DNA of 64,000 nt from NCBI RefSeq assembly GCF_900582625.1, contig NZ_UTIQ01000072.1, forward strand, positions 186,001 to 250,000. The letters are read 5' to 3'. The position numbers and the translations under genes were made by a program. Positions within the stretch are counted from its first letter, which is position 1, and each line of letters begins with the position of its first letter. This DNA comes from Pseudomonas viridiflava (GTDB taxonomy: Bacteria > Pseudomonadota > Gammaproteobacteria > Pseudomonadales > Pseudomonadaceae). Below the pieces are notes generated by a model that did not search any database, was not told the DNA's origin, and saw only the letters and a program-made list of their open reading frames with translations. Of the stretch, positions 54,041 through 62,910 are shown in pieces.

Positions 54041-55476
54041 TGAGCATGAATCTGGTAACGACCCTGTATCTGATCGCTTCGATCTGCTTTATCCAAGCGC
54101 TCAAGGGCCTGTCGCACCCGACTACTTCGCGTCGCGGTAACTTCTTCGGCATGCTCGGTATGGCCCTGGCCGTACTGACCACCGTGGGCTTGATCTACAA
54201 GCTGGGGGCCGACATCGCCACCCAAGGCATCGGTTACGTCATCGTTGGCTTGCTGGTCGGCGGCACCGCCGGCTCGATCATGGCCAAGCGCGTTGAAATG
54301 ACCAAAATGCCGGAGCTGGTTGCCTTCATGCACAGCATGATCGGCCTGGCGGCGGTGTTCATTGCCATTGCTGCTGTGGTTGAGCCGCAGTCGCTGGGTA
54401 TCGTCAAACAACTGGGCGACGCCATTCCGGCCGGTAACCGTTTGGAGCTGTTCCTCGGCGCGGCCATCGGTGCGATTACTTTCTCCGGTTCCGTCATCGC
54501 CTTCGGCAAGCTCTCGGGCAAATACAAGTTCCGTCTGTTCCAGGGCGCGCCGGTGGTGTTTGCTGGCCAGCACAAACTCAACCTGATTCTGGGTCTGAGC
54601 ACGCTGGGGCTGGGTCTGTTCTTTATGTTCACCGGCAACCTGACCGCATTCGCTGTGATGCTGGCGCTGGCGTTCATTCTGGGTGTGCTGATCATCATCC
54701 CGATTGGTGGCGCCGACATGCCGGTAGTCGTTTCGATGCTCAACAGCTATTCGGGCTGGGCGGCGGCCGGTATCGGTTTCTCGCTGAATAACTCGATGCT
54801 GATCATTGCCGGTTCGCTGGTGGGTTCGAGCGGCGCGATCCTCTCGTACATCATGTGCAAGGCGATGAACCGTTCGTTCTTCAACGTGATTGGCGGCGGC
54901 TTCGGCGGCGCGACCGACGCGGCAGCCACAGGCGGTTCGAAAGAAGCGCGTCCGGTGAAATCCGGTTCGGCTGATGACGCCACCTTCCTGCTCACCAACG
55001 CCGACACCGTGATCATCGTTCCCGGCTACGGCCTGGCGGTGGCCCGTGCTCAGCACGCGCTGAAAGAGCTGACCGAGAAGCTGACGCACCGTGGCGTGAC
55101 CGTGAAGTACGCGATTCACCCGGTTGCCGGTCGTATGCCTGGCCACATGAACGTACTGCTGGCCGAGGCCGAAGTGCCATACGACCAGGTGTTCGAGATG
55201 GAAGACATCAACTCCGAGTTTGGTCAGGCCGACGTGGTGCTGGTGTTGGGCGCCAACGACGTGGTCAACCCGGCGGCGAAGAACGATCCGAATTCGCCGA
55301 TTGCCGGCATGCCAATTCTGGAAGCGTTCAAAGCCAAAACCATCATCGTCAACAAGCGTTCGATGGCCAGCGGCTATGCCGGTCTGGACAACGAACTGTT
55401 CTACTTGGACAAGACCATGATGGTGTTCGGCGACGCGAAGAAAGTAATCGAAGATATGGTTAAAGCGGTCGAATAA
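54040..55476 (+). CDS. pntB: NAD(P) transhydrogenase subunit beta
   Basis: A 478-residue beta subunit. About nine membrane helices (to about residue 275) carry the proton path, and the C-terminal domain III binds NADP(H) at IIVPGYGLAVARAQHA, GRMPGHMNVLLAEA and GANDVVNPAA. It is the last gene of the operon and is followed by a strong terminator. Confidence 0.97.
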   Translation: MSMNLVTTLYLIASICFIQALKGLSHPTTSRRGNFFGMLGMALAVLTTVGLIYKLGADIATQGIGYVIVGLLVGGTAGSIMAKRVEMTKMPELVAFMHSMIGLAAVFIAIAAVVEPQSLGIVKQLGDAIPAGNRLELFLGAAIGAITFSGSVIAFGKLSGKYKFRLFQGAPVVFAGQHKLNLILGLSTLGLGLFFMFTGNLTAFAVMLALAFILGVLIIIPIGGADMPVVVSMLNSYSGWAAAGIGFSLNNSMLIIAGSLVGSSGAILSYIMCKAMNRSFFNVIGGGFGGATDAAATGGSKEARPVKSGSADDATFLLTNADTVIIVPGYGLAVARAQHALKELTEKLTHRGVTVKYAIHPVAGRMPGHMNVLLAEAEVPYDQVFEMEDINSEFGQADVVLVLGANDVVNPAAKNDPNSPIAGMPILEAFKAKTIIVNKRSMASGYAGLDNELFYLDKTMMVFGDAKKVIEDMVKAVE

Positions 55477-55498
55477 GAACCGCGCAGTGAAACCCTTA

Positions 55499-55525
55499 AG
55501 CCCCGGCCCACGCGCCGGGGTTTTT
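55499..55525 (+). terminator. Rho-independent terminator of pntAA-AB-B
   Basis: AGCCCCGGC-CCACGC-GCCGGGG followed by TTTTT, 22 bases after the pntB stop. The GC stem is strong and the T run clear. Confidence 0.9.
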
Positions 55526-55547
55526 CATTTCCGGGCCCGGTTAACGG

Positions 55548-55787
55548 CTAGCGCTGATGGCGGTCGGAATGACGAAGCAGCCCCAGCAACGCTGCGATCA
55601 GAAAAACTGAAAAGGCCAGCAGCAGCGCCAGCTTGCCGCCGCCCTGATAAACGAACGCGGCGTCGTGGCAATGCTGAGTGGCCACATCGACACAATCGGC
55701 CGTGCGCCGATGCACCACCAGCAACGCTGCCGCCAAGGCCATCAGCAGCACGCCCGCCACCACCAACATCACTTCAACTTTGCTCAT
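55548..55787 (-). CDS. small two-helix membrane protein, unknown
   Basis: A 79-residue protein with two membrane helices (about 5-24 and 50-70) joined by a periplasmic or cytoplasmic loop holding two Cys (DCVDVATQHC). It is reminiscent of small TIGR/DUF membrane proteins but I cannot name the family. The start at 55787 (MSKVEVML) follows GAGAG; the longer frame above it is not likely. It is convergent with pntB, and divergent from lemA 190 bases away. Confidence 0.65.
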   Translation of the reverse strand: MSKVEVMLVVAGVLLMALAAALLVVHRRTADCVDVATQHCHDAAFVYQGGGKLALLLAFSVFLIAALLGLLRHSDRHQR

Positions 55788-55977
55788 CGTAGTTGCTCTC
55801 CTGTGTCCGCTCGACGCGTGAAATTTCAGGAGCAAGACCGTACGGACAAGGCCAAGACGAGGCGTTACGACGCGGAGCGCCATGGCGTAGGTCGATTCGT
55901 AAATCCAGCGACTGCGCTCGTTTTTGCAGTAGGATCGCCAGCCAGATACGCGCCAGCGCGCAACGAGGAATGAGGCA

Positions 55978-56544
55978 ATGCAGGGAACGATGATGTGGGC
56001 CGTAATCGCGGCGCTGGGGGTGTTGGCCGCAGGCGTGATTTACGGCTACAACCGCCTGGTATTCAACCGGGCTCGGGTGGCCGCCGCGTGGAGCGACATT
56101 GACGTGCAACTCAAACGCCGCTCCAGCCTGATTCCGCAATTGGTCGACTGCGTAAAACGCTTTATGGCCTACGAGAGCGGCACCCTAGCCGCCCTCACCG
56201 AGCAGCGCAGCCAGGCGCAACGCGCCGAGACCGCTGGCGCCCCGGAGCGTGGCGCGGCGGAGAGCCAGGTGTCGGCCACGCTCAAGCAGGTGTTTGCCCG
56301 CGCCGAGGCGTATCCCGATCTCAAGGCCGACGCCGTATTTTTGGAATTGCAGCGCAGCCTCAGCGAAGTGGAAGAGCACATTCAAATGGCCCGCCGCTAC
56401 TACAACGGCGCGGTGCGCGAATTGAATGTGTTGGTGGAGTCGGTGCCCAGCAATGTGATCGCCAAGGCATTCGGTTTTACCGGCGCCGCGTATTTTTCGT
56501 TGGACGACGCCAGCCAGGCCCAGCCGCCAAAAATGGAGTTTTGA
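55978..56544 (+). CDS. LemA family protein
   Basis: A 188-residue LemA protein: one N-terminal membrane helix (about 5-22), then a long helical bundle with the family core YNRLVFNRARVAAAWSDIDV, QLKRRSSLIPQLVDCVKRF and ARRYYNGAVRELNVLVES. LemA proteins are membrane-tethered helical rods of unknown mechanism, often encoded with TPM or DUF2207 membrane proteins. It is one base from the DUF2207 gene, so both are probably made together. Confidence 0.9.
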   Translation: MQGTMMWAVIAALGVLAAGVIYGYNRLVFNRARVAAAWSDIDVQLKRRSSLIPQLVDCVKRFMAYESGTLAALTEQRSQAQRAETAGAPERGAAESQVSATLKQVFARAEAYPDLKADAVFLELQRSLSEVEEHIQMARRYYNGAVRELNVLVESVPSNVIAKAFGFTGAAYFSLDDASQAQPPKMEF

Positions 56545-56545
56545 T

Positions 56546-58558
56546 ATGCCTGCCCGCCTGTTGCGCGCACTCGCACTGAGTTGCTGCCTGCTGCCCTTGA
56601 GCCCGTTGTTCGCCGCTGACGAGGGGGTCGACACGATTGTTGTCGACGCCGAGCAAGAGGTATCGGCGCAAAGCCTTTTCGACAGCAGCTCGCGCGTCGA
56701 CAAAGAGCGCATCGATCATTTCGACATCACCGTCAAGGTCGAGCCCAGCGGCAACCTGCTGATCACCGAGCGCATCCAAGTGACCGCCACGGGCGACGAA
56801 ATTCGCCACGGCATTTACCGCGACATTCCCACCACCTACAGCTTGCCAATGGAGCTGGTGCGCAAAACGCCCGTGGACCTGCTGAGCGTGACGCGCGACG
56901 GCGTCAGCGAGCCGTTTAAAAAAGAGCGCCAGCGCTGGGGCGTGCGTTATTACCTGGGTTCGCCGGAGGAATATGTCGAGCCCGGCCAGCACGTGTACGA
57001 GCTGCAATACCGCATGGATGGCCAGTTGCATTTCACCGCCGAGAAGGACGAGCTGTATTGGAACCTCACCGGCAATCAGTGGAAGTTTCCGATCATGCGG
57101 GCCACCGCCACGGTCGAACTGCCTGAAGGCGCGCGTATCGATCAGTTGACGGGTTACACCGGCTACACCGGCAACCGCTCCGGCCGCGCTTATGAAGTGG
57201 TGAGCCAGCGCGACAACGTGGTCAAGTTGGCGACCACCCAGCCGCTCGCGGCTGAAGAGGGGTTTACCGTCGCGCTGGATTGGCAAGCGGGCCTGGTGAA
57301 GCGCCCCAATGCGTTCATGCGCGCGGCCAGATTGGTGTGGGACAACCTCAACGTGCTCATCGCCGTGCTCGCTGCGCTGGGGCTGTTTGCCTACTACTAC
57401 CGCTGGTGGAACAAGGTCGGCCGCGACCCCGCCAAGGGCATCATCGTGCCCCGCTATGACGCGCCTAAAGGCCTCAGCCCGGCCGGTGCCGGCTACGTTT
57501 GGAACAAAGGCTTCAGCAACGACTTCAGCAACCTCGAAGCCATGACCATCACCGTGACGGACCTGGCGCGGCGCAAGGTGCTGAGCATTGCCGACTCGCC
57601 CACCGGCCGCGCGTTTATTGTCAGCAAAGGAGAGCTGGATGCGCAGGCGCAGCCCCACGAGCAGGCGCTGTTCGACAAGCTGTTTGACGGCGGAGCGAAG
57701 AAGATTCGTGTTGGTGAGAAGTACGTCAGAGCCTTGAGCAATGCGCTGGATGCCCACAGCGAAAAGCTCCGCGAATGGGGCGACACGCTGTTCAGCAAAA
57801 ACCGCAAACCGTGGTGGCTCGGCTTGTTGGGCGCCCTGCTAGCGTTTGTGGCGATGGGGCTGCTCGGCGACCCGGTGGTGCTGTTCAGTATTTTTCCGAT
57901 CGTGCTGATTTCCGTCGGTGTCGGCTTGAGCGTTTGGGGTTGGCGCATGCTGACGGGCACGCCCCGCCAATTCATCGGCGTGGTGCCGCTGCTGTTCGGT
58001 TTGCCATTTGGCTTTGGCGGTTTGAGCCTGCTGGTGCTGATGTTCAACACCACCTCGCCCATCGCCACGGTCAGCGTGGTGACGATGCTGGTGTTGATCG
58101 TACTGTTCCGAGGTTGGCTGGAAGCGCCGACCCTAGAAGGGCGCGCCACACTCGATGCATTGGAAGGCTACCGCGACTACCTGCAACTGGCCGAAAGCGA
58201 CAGCCTGGCCCGCGCCGCCGATGCGCCAGCCATGAGCATCGCCTTGTACGAGCGACACCTGCCGTACGCCATGGCGCTGGGCGTGGAAGAACAATGGACC
58301 GCGCGCCTGAGCGCCGCGATCGAAAGCGGCGCCGTGCAATGGAGTGAGCCGACCTATCAGCCGGCGTGGTACCGCGACAGCAGCCGCTTTACCACGCCTG
58401 CGGCCATGACCAGCGCCCTGCTCGCCGCCGCCAGCAGCGCCTCGACACCGCCGCCGAGCCCGTCTTCTGGTTCGAGCTCAAGCTCGGGCAGCAGCAGTTC
58501 TTCCGGCGGCGGATCGTCAGGTGGCGGCGGTGGGGGTGGCGGTGGCGGTGGGTGGTAA
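56546..58558 (+). CDS. DUF2207 domain membrane protein
   Basis: A 670-residue protein with a signal peptide (LLRALALSCCLLPLSPLFA), a DUF2207 periplasmic beta domain (about 45-250, GNLLITERIQVTATGDEIRH) and at least four membrane helices (about 270-290, 427-447, 452-470 and 488-530). The C-terminal tail (about 630-670) is Ser-rich, then a run of Gly ending in Trp, a low-complexity end common in this family and in TPM proteins. The function is unknown; the partner is very likely LemA. Confidence 0.85.
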   Translation: MPARLLRALALSCCLLPLSPLFAADEGVDTIVVDAEQEVSAQSLFDSSSRVDKERIDHFDITVKVEPSGNLLITERIQVTATGDEIRHGIYRDIPTTYSLPMELVRKTPVDLLSVTRDGVSEPFKKERQRWGVRYYLGSPEEYVEPGQHVYELQYRMDGQLHFTAEKDELYWNLTGNQWKFPIMRATATVELPEGARIDQLTGYTGYTGNRSGRAYEVVSQRDNVVKLATTQPLAAEEGFTVALDWQAGLVKRPNAFMRAARLVWDNLNVLIAVLAALGLFAYYYRWWNKVGRDPAKGIIVPRYDAPKGLSPAGAGYVWNKGFSNDFSNLEAMTITVTDLARRKVLSIADSPTGRAFIVSKGELDAQAQPHEQALFDKLFDGGAKKIRVGEKYVRALSNALDAHSEKLREWGDTLFSKNRKPWWLGLLGALLAFVAMGLLGDPVVLFSIFPIVLISVGVGLSVWGWRMLTGTPRQFIGVVPLLFGLPFGFGGLSLLVLMFNTTSPIATVSVVTMLVLIVLFRGWLEAPTLEGRATLDALEGYRDYLQLAESDSLARAADAPAMSIALYERHLPYAMALGVEEQWTARLSAAIESGAVQWSEPTYQPAWYRDSSRFTTPAAMTSALLAAASSASTPPPSPSSGSSSSSGSSSSSGGGSSGGGGGGGGGGGW

Positions 58559-58574
58559 ATAGCGGGCGGCTAAC

Positions 58575-58812
58575 CTGTAGGAGCGGCTTTAGCCGCGAGC
58601 TTTTGATCTCAGCCCAGGTATCGCCATTTCCAGGCCCGGCCAATCGCGGCTAAAGCCGCTCCTACAGAATTCCGCTGTCCTGTAGGAGCGGCTTTAGCCG
58701 CGAGCTCTTGATCTCAGCTCAGACAACGCCGTTTCCAGGCCCGGCCAATCGCGGCTAAAGCCGCTCCTACAGAATTCCGGTGTTCTGTAGGAGCGAGCTT
58801 GCTCGCGAAGCT
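58575..58812. repeat. REP (BIME-like) array with a 105-bp period
   Basis: Copies of the TGTAGGAGCGG REP start at 58576, 58681 and 58786, exactly 105 bases apart. Each full unit holds a REP, a spacer with GATCTCAGC and TTTCCAGGCCCGGCCAATCG, and an inverted REP ending in CCTACAGAATTCCG. The third copy changes type to GAGCGAGCTTGCTCGCGAA, another Pseudomonas REP class, and is truncated. The array lies between the DUF2207 stop and the chemoreceptor stop. Confidence 0.92.
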
Positions 58813-58818
58813 TTTGCT

Positions 58819-60759
58819 TTATACCCGAAAGCGCTGCACCAGACTTTGCAGATGCCCACCCAGGCGCGCCAGTTCAACACTCGAGGCGGCGGTTTCTTCG
58901 CTGGCGGCGGCGGTTTGTTCGGAGACGTCACGCACGTTCAATACGCTGCGGTTGATCTCTTCAGCCACGGCGGTTTGCTCTTCGGCAGCGGTGGCAATTT
59001 GCAGGTTCATGGCCTGAATTGCCGATACCGTACGGGTGATGCTGCCCAAGGCATCGCCGGCGCTGCGGGTCAGTTGCACGCTGCTGTCGGTGAGCTCGCG
59101 GCTGCTTTCCAAGGTGCTCGCCACTTGCTGGGTGCCGCTTTGCAGGCCGCTGATCAAGTCTTCAATTTCTTCGGTGGACTGCTGCGTGCGTTGCGCCAGG
59201 CTGCGCACTTCATCGGCGACCACGGCGAAGCCTCGGCCGGCTTCACCGGCACGGGCGGCCTCGATGGCGGCGTTCAGCGCCAGCAGGTTGGTTTGTTGGG
59301 CCACGGATTTGATCACGTCGAGCACGCTGCCGATTTTGTCGCTTTCGCGCTTGAGCTCGTTCATGGCATCGGTGGAGTCGCCCACGGCCACAGCAAGGCG
59401 CTCGATCTGCGCCACGGCTTCGCCGACAACCCGATCGCCGTCACGGGCCTGCAAGTCCGCCGCTTTGGCCGCTTCGGAGGCCTCTTCAGCGTTACGCGCC
59501 ACTTCCTGCACGGTGGCGGTCATTTCGTGCATGGCGGTGGCGACCTGGTCGGTCTCGATCTTCTGATTGTTTACGCCGGCGCTGGTTTGTTCAGTCACGG
59601 CAGATAGCTGCTCTGCCGCGCTGGCGATTTGCGTAACGCCATCGCGAATGCCGCCAATCAATTCACGCAGGCCCAGCGTCATGTTTTGCATGCTGGTTTG
59701 CAGCTGACCCAGCTCGTCACCGCGACGGGTTTCGATGTCGTGGCTAAGGTCGCCCGACGCGATGCGTTCCACACGGCGCAGCACGGTTTGCAACGGGCCG
59801 ACAATTTGCCGGGTGATAAACAACGCAGCGATCAGGCCCAGCACTACTGCAATCAACGAGGCCACCAGCAGCACAATTTTCGCCTCGGCTTCTTCCTTGT
59901 CGCGCTTGGTGTTCTGACTCACGGTGAGCTGCGCGCAGGCGTCGAAAATCTGTTTGATCTGGACATCCAGAATGGTTTGCGCCGCCGCGATATTGGCCAG
60001 CGCCGTAGCGAACTGACCGACCGTAGCGCGGTAACCGTTCAGTGCGTCGGCGGCTTTTTGCAAGCCGGCGGCCTGCTCGCTGGAGACTTTGTCCGAGAGC
60101 GTTTTGAGATTACCGAGTGCCTGATCAATCGCGGCGAGCGCCGGCTGTTGCAGCTCAACCCGGCCGCTATAAGTGAAGCCGCGCAGCTCGAAACGTGCGG
60201 TTTGAATCAAGCTGTTCTGCGCGATCAGGGCGTCGAGCACTTGTTGATGCTGCTCGGCATTTTCTTCGCCGACGGTCTCGGCACGAACCGCCGTCGAAAC
60301 GTTGCCCACTTCCGCGACTGCCGCGTCGGCGAACTTGCCGAATTGGCCGCGCAAGGCTTCGCGGGTAGCGACGGCCTGGGTCATCTGGTTGAACGCCTGG
60401 CGGTACTGGCTGCTGGCATCCCCCGCCTGCTTCAACAGAACCAAGTCGTTCGGCGATTTCATGATTTGGTTGCCGCTCTGAACGCCGGCGTCGAATTTGT
60501 CGAGATTGTCGACCACGGCGGCGTTATGGGCGGCGTCGCTGTTTTGCGCGTAGGTCAGGCGAGCAATACGCACGTCGCGGGCAATGGCGCCCAGTTTAGA
60601 AATGGCCGCCAGCTTGTCGCCGCGCTCGAGCACCGAGCTCAACCCCAGCCAACCGGCCAGCGTGATTAACAGCGTCAGCAGCAGCACCGATGCAAAACCA
60701 AGGGCCAGTTTTGCGCCGACACTGATATTGCTCAGCGCCTGAGTAAGCCATCCAAACAT
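58819..60759 (-). CDS. methyl-accepting chemotaxis protein, HBM-type sensor
   Basis: A 647-residue chemoreceptor. Helix one is at about 20-38, the periplasmic ligand domain at about 40-292 and helix two at about 294-315, followed by HAMP (to about 370) and the signalling tip [21 protein letters not shown] helical ligand domain of about 250 residues fits the bimodular HBM fold, as in the McpS receptor for C4-dicarboxylates. The start at 60759 (MFGWLTQA) follows GGAG. It is divergent from the aroQ-quinate operon and shares its 265-base gap, so the ligand may be quinate or shikimate. Confidence 0.9.
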   Translation of the reverse strand: MFGWLTQALSNISVGAKLALGFASVLLLTLLITLAGWLGLSSVLERGDKLAAISKLGAIARDVRIARLTYAQNSDAAHNAAVVDNLDKFDAGVQSGNQIMKSPNDLVLLKQAGDASSQYRQAFNQMTQAVATREALRGQFGKFADAAVAEVGNVSTAVRAETVGEENAEQHQQVLDALIAQNSLIQTARFELRGFTYSGRVELQQPALAAIDQALGNLKTLSDKVSSEQAAGLQKAADALNGYRATVGQFATALANIAAAQTILDVQIKQIFDACAQLTVSQNTKRDKEEAEAKIVLLVASLIAVVLGLIAALFITRQIVGPLQTVLRRVERIASGDLSHDIETRRGDELGQLQTSMQNMTLGLRELIGGIRDGVTQIASAAEQLSAVTEQTSAGVNNQKIETDQVATAMHEMTATVQEVARNAEEASEAAKAADLQARDGDRVVGEAVAQIERLAVAVGDSTDAMNELKRESDKIGSVLDVIKSVAQQTNLLALNAAIEAARAGEAGRGFAVVADEVRSLAQRTQQSTEEIEDLISGLQSGTQQVASTLESSRELTDSSVQLTRSAGDALGSITRTVSAIQAMNLQIATAAEEQTAVAEEINRSVLNVRDVSEQTAAASEETAASSVELARLGGHLQSLVQRFRV

Positions 60760-60886
60760 GGGAGTCTCCAGAAAAACGAGGCAGAGGCGGCCAGCTCTAT
60801 CGGCTGGCTCCTGCGCAATATATCGACTTATCCGACACAACCTTAAGGAACATTTGGCGCCCTGATACCGCGTCGGCGGCGGATGC

Positions 60887-60920
60887 ACGTTCGGAACAAA
60901 ACTGGTCGATTATCGAACGT
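60887..60920. promoter_or_regulatory. PcaR-like operator / inverted repeat in the MCP-aroQ gap
   Basis: The minus strand at 60904-60918 reads GTTCGATAATCGACC, matching the PcaR consensus GTTCGATAATCGCAC as I recall it at 13 of 15 bases. An inverted repeat ACGTTCG (60887-60893) / CGAACGT (60914-60920) flanks it. An IclR-family regulator of protocatechuate genes is a natural candidate. Confidence 0.55.
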
Positions 60921-61024
60921 CCTACAAACAGCCCATTGACCGAATTAACCAGTTAGTACATTTTCTCCTACACGCTTTTGGCCGCTCGCCTGCCAGAACA
61001 ACAATAAGAAATGGAGAACGCTTT

Positions 61025-61465
61025 ATGCCCCGTACCGTGCTGGTGCTTAACGGCCCCAATCTCAATATGCTCGGCACCCGCGAACCGGCCACCTACGGCC
61101 ACGAAACCCTCGCCGATATTGCTGAACTGTGCCGCCGTACCGGCAGCGCCCTGGACCTCAGCGTCGAGTTCGAACAAACCAATCACGAAGGCCAGTTGAT
61201 CGACTGGATCCACCAGGCTCGCGGCCGCTGCGCCGCCATCGTGATTAACCCGGGCGCCTGGACGCATACCTCGGTCGCCATTCGCGACGCTTTGGTCGCC
61301 AGCGAATTGCCGGTGATCGAAGTACACCTCTCCAACGTGCACAAGCGCGAAGAATTCCGTCACCACTCGTACGTGTCCGGCATCGCCGTCGCCGTGCTCG
61401 CCGGTTTCGGCAGCAACGGCTATCGCATGGCTGTTGAACACGTTGCTCATCTGCTCAAGGCCTGA
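61025..61465 (+). CDS. aroQ: 3-dehydroquinate dehydratase, type II
   Basis: A 146-residue type II dehydroquinase, which interconverts 3-dehydroquinate and 3-dehydroshikimate. Catalytic Arg19 and Tyr24 ([10 protein letters not shown]), the His in [10 protein letters not shown] and the [13 protein letters not shown] block are present. GGAG precedes the start. Its position before a quinate/shikimate dehydrogenase gene (two bases apart) suggests the breakdown direction, not only aromatic amino acid synthesis. Confidence 0.95.
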   Translation: MPRTVLVLNGPNLNMLGTREPATYGHETLADIAELCRRTGSALDLSVEFEQTNHEGQLIDWIHQARGRCAAIVINPGAWTHTSVAIRDALVASELPVIEVHLSNVHKREEFRHHSYVSGIAVAVLAGFGSNGYRMAVEHVAHLLKA

Positions 61466-61467
61466 CC

Positions 61468-62322
61468 ATGTCCCGCACCCGCAGCATTCTGGCCGGCCTG
61501 ATTGGCGCCGGCATTCAGGCCTCGCGCACGCCGGCCTTGCACGAGCATGAAGGCGACGCTCAGGGCATTCGCTACCTGTATCGCCTGATCGACATCGACG
61601 CCCTGAAGATGGGCCTCGACGACCTGCCCGCCCTGCTCGACGCCGCCCAGCACACCGGCTTCACCGGCCTGAACATCACCTTCCCGTGCAAGCAGGCGGT
61701 GATCCCGTTGCTCGATGAGTTGTCGCCGGAAGCGCGCGGCATCGGCGCGGTGAATACCGTGGTGTTTGAGGACGGCAAGCGCATCGGCCATAACACCGAC
61801 TGCCTCGGTTTCGCCGAAGGCTTCCGCCGTGGGCTGAGCGATGTGGCCCGCGCGCAAGTGGTGCAGATGGGCGCAGGCGGTGCCGGCGCAGCGGTGGCCC
61901 ATGCTTTGTTGATTGAAGGCGTTGAGCGGTTAACTATTTTCGACGTAGACGCCGGCCGCGCCAGCGACCTGGCGGCGAACCTCAACGCGCATTTCCCAGG
62001 CAACCGCGCGAGCGCCGGCACCGACCTGGCAGCCGCCATGGCGAGCGCCGACGGCCTGGTGAACACCACGCCGATGGGCATGGCCAAACTGCCCGGTATG
62101 CCGGTGCCCAAAGCCCTGCTGCGTGCACCGATGTGGGTGGCGGAAATTGTGTATTTCCCCTTGGAAACCGAACTGCTGCGCGAGGCCCGCGCCCTGGGTT
62201 GTCGCACGCTCGACGGCGGCACCATGGCGGTGTTCCAGGCAGTAAAAGCTTTTGAATTGTTCAGCGGCGCAGCGGCAGACGCCGCCCGTATGCAGGCGCA
62301 TTTTTCGGCGATGGGCGCTTAA
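61468..62322 (+). CDS. quinate/shikimate dehydrogenase (QSDH-like)
   Basis: A 284-residue AroE-fold dehydrogenase. Substrate residues include Lys75 (NITFPCKQA) and Asp111 (HNTDCLGF), with a Rossmann loop GAGGAG. The N-terminal SRTPALHEHEG has Thr in place of the second Ser of AroE's SxSP and resembles the NAD-dependent quinate/shikimate dehydrogenases (for example corynebacterial QsuD). It should oxidise quinate to 3-dehydroquinate and shikimate to 3-dehydroshikimate. It lies between aroQ and the TRAP permease genes. Confidence 0.85.
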   Translation: MSRTRSILAGLIGAGIQASRTPALHEHEGDAQGIRYLYRLIDIDALKMGLDDLPALLDAAQHTGFTGLNITFPCKQAVIPLLDELSPEARGIGAVNTVVFEDGKRIGHNTDCLGFAEGFRRGLSDVARAQVVQMGAGGAGAAVAHALLIEGVERLTIFDVDAGRASDLAANLNAHFPGNRASAGTDLAAAMASADGLVNTTPMGMAKLPGMPVPKALLRAPMWVAEIVYFPLETELLREARALGCRTLDGGTMAVFQAVKAFELFSGAAADAARMQAHFSAMGA

Positions 62323-62385
62323 CGATCACGACCAAACGACACCCTTAACATGGCGCCCAGCGTTGGCGCTTACGAGATCACAACA

Positions 62386-62910
62386 ATGACAAAAATGATC
62401 GATCTGTATTTCCGCTTTCTGAAGCTGATCGTCGTGCTGTGCATGCTGGGCATGGTGCTCATGGTGTTCGGCAACGTGGTCATGCGGTACGCCTTCAACT
62501 CGGGCATCACCGTGTCGGAAGAACTGTCGCGCTGGCTGTTTGTGCTGATGGTGTTCCTCGGCTCGCTGATCGCCCTGCGCGAACGCAGCCACCTGGGCCT
62601 CGACCTGCTGATCAAGAAGCTGCCGCCGGTGGGCCGCAATCTGTGCCTGGCGCTCGGCCATTTGCTGATGCTGTTTATCGCCTGGCTGGTGCTTAGCGGC
62701 AGTTGGCAACAGGCGCGCATCAACCTCGATGTGGTCGCCCCCGCCTCGGGCCTATCGATGGCCTGGTTCTACGGCATCGGCGTGCTGTTCGGCCTTACTG
62801 CCATTCCGGTGATTGCCGGCGAGCTGGTGCTGGCCCTGCGCGGTCGGTTGCCGCAAGGCAAGGCCGGCGTCGAATCGGTGCACCTGCCAAGCACTGAGGG
62901 GAACCGCTGA
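62386..62910 (+). CDS. TRAP transporter small permease (DctQ family)
   Basis: A 174-residue four-helix membrane protein typical of DctQ (LMVFGNVVMRYAFNSGITVSEELSRW is diagnostic). The start at 62386 (MTKMIDLY) follows a GAG-rich region, and the frame start 12 codons earlier is not favoured. The stop shares one base with the DctM start. It works with DctM and a periplasmic DctP, which is not in the window and probably lies just beyond it. Confidence 0.92.
   Translation: MTKMIDLYFRFLKLIVVLCMLGMVLMVFGNVVMRYAFNSGITVSEELSRWLFVLMVFLGSLIALRERSHLGLDLLIKKLPPVGRNLCLALGHLLMLFIAWLVLSGSWQQARINLDVVAPASGLSMAWFYGIGVLFGLTAIPVIAGELVLALRGRLPQGKAGVESVHLPSTEGNR

Noticed and set aside
53785..55146. 453-residue minus-strand open frame
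   Set aside because: Antisense to pntAB and pntB; composed mainly of His, Arg and Gln, as expected for a shadow of membrane-protein codons.
58575..58812. Possible CRISPR array
   Set aside because: The repeats are 105 bp apart with nearly identical spacers and inverted REP arms. CRISPR has short repeats with unique spacers, and no cas genes are present.
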